Shown: positions 58,816-64,000 of the stretch, piece after piece
How positions within the stretch are numbered: the stretch's first letter is position 1
Layout: every line of letters starts with the position of its first letter
Origin: Blakeslea trispora
Lineage: Eukaryota; Mucoromycota; Mucoromycetes; Mucorales; Choanephoraceae
NCBI GenBank assembly: GCA_025331445.1
Contig: JAIWNE010000028.1
Location: 124,001 to 188,000 of the forward strand
Length of the DNA stretch: 64,000 nt
Direction: 5' to 3'
The notes under the pieces: model-generated
The model's database searches: none
The model's input: only the letters and a program-made list of their open reading frames with translations
Told to the model about the DNA's origin: nothing
Program-made: the position numbers and the translations under genes

Positions 58816-59052
58816 CTACCAACCACCAGCTGAGTTGGCGTCTTTAGGACCGCCCCAGCCTGCGTCTTGTGCTTCAGAAGCATCTCCCCAACCACCGCCT
58901 TCTTCCTCTTCTAAACCAAACCGTTCAAAGGCTTCTTTCATTGTTTCACTATCTGATTTGGCTACTTGAAAAGAAGAAGGGGGTTTGGTCTTACACCATT
59001 CTTCAAACGTTTGCCATTTATTAGGACCGGGATGCTCTGGAGGACTACTCAT
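58816..59052 (-). CDS. small conserved-looking protein with GW-rich tail
   Basis: A 78-aa single-exon frame with an ATG at 59052. It begins MSSPPEHPGPNKWQTFEEWC, continues SFQVAKSDSETMKEAFERFG and ends with an acidic/Gly-Trp-rich tail (EEEEGGGWGDASEAQDAGWG ... AGGW). The amphipathic first half and compositionally consistent tail look like a real protein, and the A/T-rich leader upstream fits a fungal 5' UTR. I do not recognise the family, and no signal peptide or membrane segment is seen. It lies tail-to-tail with the cyclin gene, less than 100 bp away. Confidence 0.6.
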   Translation of the reverse strand: MSSPPEHPGPNKWQTFEEWCKTKPPSSFQVAKSDSETMKEAFERFGLEEEEGGGWGDASEAQDAGWGGPKDANSAGGW

Positions 59053-60721
59053 CGTGTTTTATAGAAGAAAGAAAGAAAAAATGAGAATAAAAAATCAAAA
59101 AAAAAAAAGAGATAGCTTGGAAAAGGTACATCCGGAGTTGGAAATTGATTGGATAGCCAAAGTCGTCACAGGCACATTACTTTGCATTTTGGGCTTACTT
59201 AGGCTGCTTAACAGTGTTTGAAAATATAGTAACAAGAATAAATAGAGAAAAAAGTAAGGTAGTTCGTTACTTTAATCTGTAACTAACAGCAACAGCATTT
59301 GTTGCTGCTTTCAATTGGGAAAGGGTATTCGTTTAAATCCGTCAACCATTTAGCTTTGTTGAATAGACTGCCAAACAGTCAAGTCTTGAAATATTGACAT
59401 GGATGTGTCTTCCATTGTATTTTAACATGCAGATCATGACACCTTCTCTCTCATCGCACATTAGAACAAGGCTTAACCCAAAGATTGTATTTAACGTGCT
59501 ACAATGCCTGTAAAATGCTTGCCATTAGGATATTACTTTGCAAATTAGCTGAGCTTACGATAGTGCTTGTCGGTTGACATCTTGAAATGTCATAGTAATG
59601 AAGAAGGCCGAAAAAATGTAAAATGCATCTATGTGACTTGATAGGTAGTATTTAGACCCTGATGATATAGATTCGATATATGGGTATAATCTGCTCTCGT
59701 CTAGTATATGGTTTCTATCTTGAACAAAAGAGAGAAAAAAGTAAATTATTGGGTACAAACAGTAGGCTTGTTTCCCTAAAACAAGATGATAGAAAACACC
59801 CGCTGTAATAAGAGAATAGAGTGACAGGTATGCACTGAAAACTAAAAAAACAATGTGTAACATCAAACTGTCTTCAGTTTGCCTACAGACTTATATAGAC
59901 AATAACAAAAGGAAAGCTCTCGTATTTCGGTTGATCTTATACCCTTTTACTTTATTTGTTTATCTATTTTGCAGAACATCACATTCGCGTATCGAATCCG
60001 AAAAAGCGGATATCGAGCACCTATTAAAGTCGTAAACCAGATTAGTATGAATCTAATAGAGTGAGTTTTTCTTTTTTCTATCAAAAATGTTAGCTTAGCC
60101 GTCAAAAGCAACATTTTCGCTTCTAATGCGCTTGTTTGGACTTTCAATACAATGCATCCTCGTGCAATTCTGGCTCGGGCAATTGACCCTGAAAACTAAA
60201 TAGACCTTTTTGAATATCCGTTTTGACGAATTTTTTTTTCGTCAAATAAGATGCTTAAATACAAAAAGTCACTTTCTTACATGTTAAAGTTGCTCAAATA
60301 TTTATTGTACAAATAAGGAAGTCTAGTGCGTAATTCAGACAAATAAAAAAAGTAATGATTGAACAACCGTTGTTTGTGACATTGACAGTTTACGTAAATC
60401 TAATTAAATTAAAGAAAGAAAAGAGAGAGAAAAAGAAGAAGAACGTCATTTACAAATTCACATGGTTGTCTGTAGATTTATTGGCAGCAATGCCTCAATT
60501 TACTACCTAAAATCGAAGACTAACTAGCAATTATCTGTTTTCTGCAAATTTCTCTCTTTTTTTTTTAAGTTCAAATCTCGGCGCCCTTTCCTAAAGAAGT
60601 ACTTTATAGGCAGACTAGAAGAGCTTGTGAAAATTCTAGGTTCTTTTCTTTTTTTTTTCTTTTTATTTCTTCTTTACTAGTTTTATTTTTCTATCATTTT
60701 CTTTTTTTTTTTTTGCATTTG
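59053..60721. other. intergenic upstream of the ABC transporter
   Basis: No gene supported. It holds dispersed repeat copy B (59375-59585) and long T runs just before the transporter start (about 60640-60715), typical of promoters in this window. Confidence 0.45.
59375..59585. repeat. dispersed repeat, copy B
   Basis: Same orientation and block order as 49630-49905: GTCAAGTCTTGA, GATGTGTCTTCCATT, CACATTAGAA, ACCCAAAGAT, TGTAAAATGCTTGCCATTAG and AGTGCTTGTCGGTTGACATC. This copy lacks the T-rich insertions of copy A. Confidence 0.7.
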
Positions 60722-63700
60722 ATGTTTCGAAAAAAGCCCAATGACACACCCACAGATGACAAACCAAAAAAAGATAAAAAGGAGTCAGTGCCAATGTTCA
60801 AGCTCTTTCGATTTTCAACCCCTTTCGAAAAACTCTTGATCTTCTTTGCCTTCATCTGTTCGGCAGCTGGCGGTGCACTTAACCCAGTATCTATCATCAT
60901 TTATGGTTCTTACATCTCAAACCTAACCGGATCATTGAACGATACCGGATCTTTATTGTCCAGTACATTACCTGTAATTCATAGAATGGCATACATAGGA
61001 ACAGGTGTACTAGTCGCATCCTATATATCCAATTGTCTATGGATTGTGACAGGCGAACGACAAGCCAGACGAATTCGCACCATGTATGTTCATGCAGTTT
61101 TACGACAAGACATGAGTTGGTACGATAATGCTACCGAAGGATCTTTAAACACTCGTCTTGCAACAGATACACAGCTTATTCAAGATGGTATTTCGGAAAG
61201 ATTTGGTCAGCTTGTTATGCTGACTGCTCAATTCATTGCTGGGTTTATTGTTGCATTTGTGAATGGTAGGTTACACAATGCCATGTTGTATGTATTTCGT
61301 TGAAATCTGATATAGCCCGATTTAGGTTGGCGATTGGCCGTCATCATGCTCGCAGTAACACCACTTCTTTTAGCAGCAGGCAGTGCCATGGGCTTTTTCA
61401 TTACAAAATATACAAAGAAGTCACAAGATGCCTATGCTTTGGCAGGTTCCGTTGCAGAACAAGTCTTTAATTCAATTCGTACAGTCTATGCTTTTTCATT
61501 ACAAAAACGATTCTCCAAGCGTTACGAGAAGCAGTTAGAGAGTGCTTGCAAAACAGGTATTAAACGAGGCATGGCACTTGGTTTAGGCTTTGCATTCTTC
61601 ATGTTCTCTCTTTTCTGTATCTATGCCATTGCTCTTTGGTACGGTTCCAAACTGGTAGGCGATGGTGTTCTCACAGGTCCTACTGTTCTTGTTGTCTTTT
61701 TGGCTATGATCATGGGTAGCACAAGTTTACTACAGTTACCTTCAAACTTATCCGCTGTCTCTACGGCTTCAGGCGCTGCATACAAGATCTTCAGTGTTAT
61801 TGACCGTGTGCCTGATATTGATCCTGATTCCGATGAAGGTATCAAGCTTCAGAACCTAAGCGGCACTATTGAGTTTAAAAATGTCATGTTCAAATACCCT
61901 ACACGCCCTGATGTAACTATCCTTCAAGACCTTTCCCTGACAATTCAGCCTGGTATGACTGTGGCCTTTGTAGGATCCTCTGGATCTGGCAAATCAACCA
62001 CCATTCAGCTATTACAACGTTTTTACGATCCCCTTCAAGGTACCGTCTCCATCAATGGACATAACCTAAAAGAAATTAATGTGAGATCTTTACGTCAACA
62101 AATTGGTGTTGTCAGCCAAGAACCAGTCTTGTTCAATGCTACTATCCGGCAAAACCTGCTTTTAGGAACCACTAAACAGGTGACAGAAGAGGATATGATC
62201 AATGCCTGTAAAGAAGCAAATTGTCATATGTTTATTAGCCAGTTGCCTCAAGGCTACGATACACTTGTAGGTGAGCAAGGTGGCATGCTTTCAGGTGGTC
62301 AAAAGCAGCGCATTGCTATTGCACGAGCTATTCTAAAGAATCCTTCACTTTTGCTATTGGATGAGGTAAGATTATATACAAATATATATATATATATGTT
62401 TTCTAATAATGACATCATGGGTATCATAATTATATAGGCTACATCAGCTCTGGATACTCAATCAGAACGTCTGGTTCAACATGCTCTTGATCGTGCTGCA
62501 AAGGATCGCACTACAATCATTGTAGCTCATCGACTATCAACTATCATCAATGCTGACCTGATTATCGTGTTAGATCATGGCAAGATCGTTGAACAAGGCA
62601 AACACAACGAGCTTTTACAACTAAACGGTGTCTATGCCAACTTGGTACAAAAACAAAAAATTAATACCAAAAAAATTGAGGATACCAATGCAATCATTCC
62701 TGAAAACGAAAGCAATATGAACGCCGATGCACTTTTGAAACAAGAACAAGCTGAAATACAACAGCAATCTAAAGATGCCAAAGAAACCTTCGAAAAGACG
62801 GACAGTCATACCACACTCGACGATTCTGTTCACCAACCTCAAGGTGAGACCGATAAGAAGACAACACAAAGCGAAAAGATAGGTAGCCACTCTAGTTCTG
62901 TTACTATCAATGCCTATGATGTCAAACTTGAACAACAAAAGCAAGAAAAGAAAAATATTAAGAAGCAAAAGGCACCTGTCACCAAAGTATTGATGCAAAT
63001 GCGACCTGAATGGAAACTCATTGCTACTGGTGTTATTGGTGCTGCTGTAGCAGGCTCTGTATTTCCTGTTTATAGTCTGTTGTTTGCCAAAGTAATTACG
63101 ATCATCACTGTGCCTGGAGGCAATGTCAATCCAGGACCAATGCAAGGAACCAATCTGTATTCTTTCCTTTTCTTTATCCTTGGTGTGTGTGCCTTCCTAG
63201 GATTCGCAGCTCAACTCCTTTCTTTTGAAATCGCAGGAGAGTTATATACCAAGCGTTTGCGTGCTGATATTTTTGCAGCTTATATGCGCCAGGAAATTGG
63301 TTTTTTCGATCAAGATGAGAACAATGCAGGTGCTTTGACTTCTCGCTTGGCTGTAGATGCTCGTAATGTTAACGAAATGGTCACTAAAGTCTGGGGCGAT
63401 GTTACGCAGTTGGTTGTTACGCTTATTGTTGGTTTGGTCATTGCTTTCATCTATTCGTGGGCATTGACACTCATTATTTTAATTTTGGCACCCTTTCTTA
63501 TGGCAGCTACCGGATATGAGTCCCGAGTCTACCGAGGCTTTGAAGACAAGACCAAAAAAGCCAACTCTGAGAGTGGCGAGGTAGCTGGTGAAGCCATTCG
63601 TGAGATTCGTACTGTCGCTGGACTGAACAAGCAACATTATTTTGAAGAACGCTATTTTCATGCTACTGATTATCCTCACAAACTTGCTTTGCGCAAAGCC

Positions 63701-64000
63701 TACTTTTCATCTATTGGTTACGCTCTTAACCGTGGCATCACCATTTATACCTCTGTAGTTGGCTTTTACGCTGGTGTTCGTTTGATTATCAACGGCAACA
63801 TTGGGTTTGAACAGATGTTTACAGCCATGACAGTGATCATGACAGCTGCACAGACAGCTGGTCGAAGTTCAGTTTTTACCAGCACTTTTGCCAAAGCCAA
63901 ATATTCTGCTATATCATCTTTTAACGTGCTTGAACGCCAGCCTGCCATTGACCCTGAATTAGAAGGACTTGAACCAGACAAGAATAGTATTCATGGTGAC
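60722..64000 (+). CDS. ABCB-family full transporter (MDR/P-glycoprotein-like), 3' truncated by window
   Basis: Exons 60722-61265, 61326-62365 and 62438 onward give 1049 codons before the window ends. The order is a first transmembrane domain ([58 protein letters not shown]), then a first nucleotide-binding domain with Walker [16 protein letters not shown], signature [16 protein letters not shown], Walker B LLLLDE split from [10 protein letters not shown] by an intron, and the H-loop [10 protein letters not shown] charged linker of about 110 residues follows, then the second transmembrane domain ([40 protein letters not shown]). This is a typical P-glycoprotein layout, exporting hydrophobic compounds, or a Ste6-type exporter. 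The second NBD lies outside the window. Substrate unknown. Confidence 0.92.

Noticed and set aside
60570..60590. GTTCAAATCTC, similar to a tRNA T-arm / B box
   Set aside because: No cloverleaf could be built around it: the upstream sequence is a T run and no matching acceptor stem is present.

Overview
The window looks like nuclear DNA of an early-diverging filamentous fungus, most likely Mucoromycota (Mucorales-like). It is AT-rich with long homopolymer runs and short GT-AG introns of about 55-80 nt. Core genes are fungal/eukaryotic: Cdc7 kinase, Egt1, poly(A) polymerase, Bud13, SMC1, a Snf2 ATPase, a WC-2-type GATA photoreceptor partner, a Pcl-type cyclin and an ABCB transporter. No rRNA, CRISPR or bacterial-type operon was seen and no tRNA was recognised.

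Layout. 1-11.7 kb is a normal gene neighbourhood: the 3' part of a C2/MUN-domain protein (+), Cdc7 (+), Egt1 (-, convergent with Cdc7) and a Sel1-repeat protein (-). 12.5-32.6 kb is a mobile-element island. It holds a decayed MULE transposase (-), a decayed Fanzor (eukaryotic TnpB-like nuclease) gene (-), an apparently intact Plavaka-like transposase (-), a 232-bp hairpin element, and then an 8.2-kb near-perfect giant palindrome (22307-30539). Each palindrome arm carries an intact nine-exon gene with a PD-(D/E)XK nuclease-like motif. A 190-bp MITE-like element with TA flanks sits exactly at the palindrome centre. A second MULE relic (+) abuts the right outer edge.

33.3-46 kb is again housekeeping: poly(A) polymerase (-), BUD13 (+), a homeobox gene (-) and SMC1 (+). 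46-50.9 kb is nearly gene-free and holds one copy of a dispersed repeat. From 50.9 kb come SNF2 (-), a five-exon gene whose 183-aa product I identify as a CENP-M homologue (+), WC-2 (+), a cyclin (+), a small GW-rich protein (-), a second repeat copy, and the 5' three quarters of an ABCB transporter (+) that runs off the end.

Strongest observations: (i) a giant palindrome whose centre is a MITE, suggesting the MITE's own inverted repeats seeded the inverted duplication; (ii) a fungal CENP-M that keeps P-loop-like and TKxD-like GTPase motifs which animal CENP-M lacks; (iii) a Fanzor relic that keeps the RuvC acidic triad and zinc finger, co-oriented with a MULE transposase relic. All exon boundaries were read by hand from splice consensus and reading-frame continuity; total coding lengths of the complete multi-exon genes divide by three.
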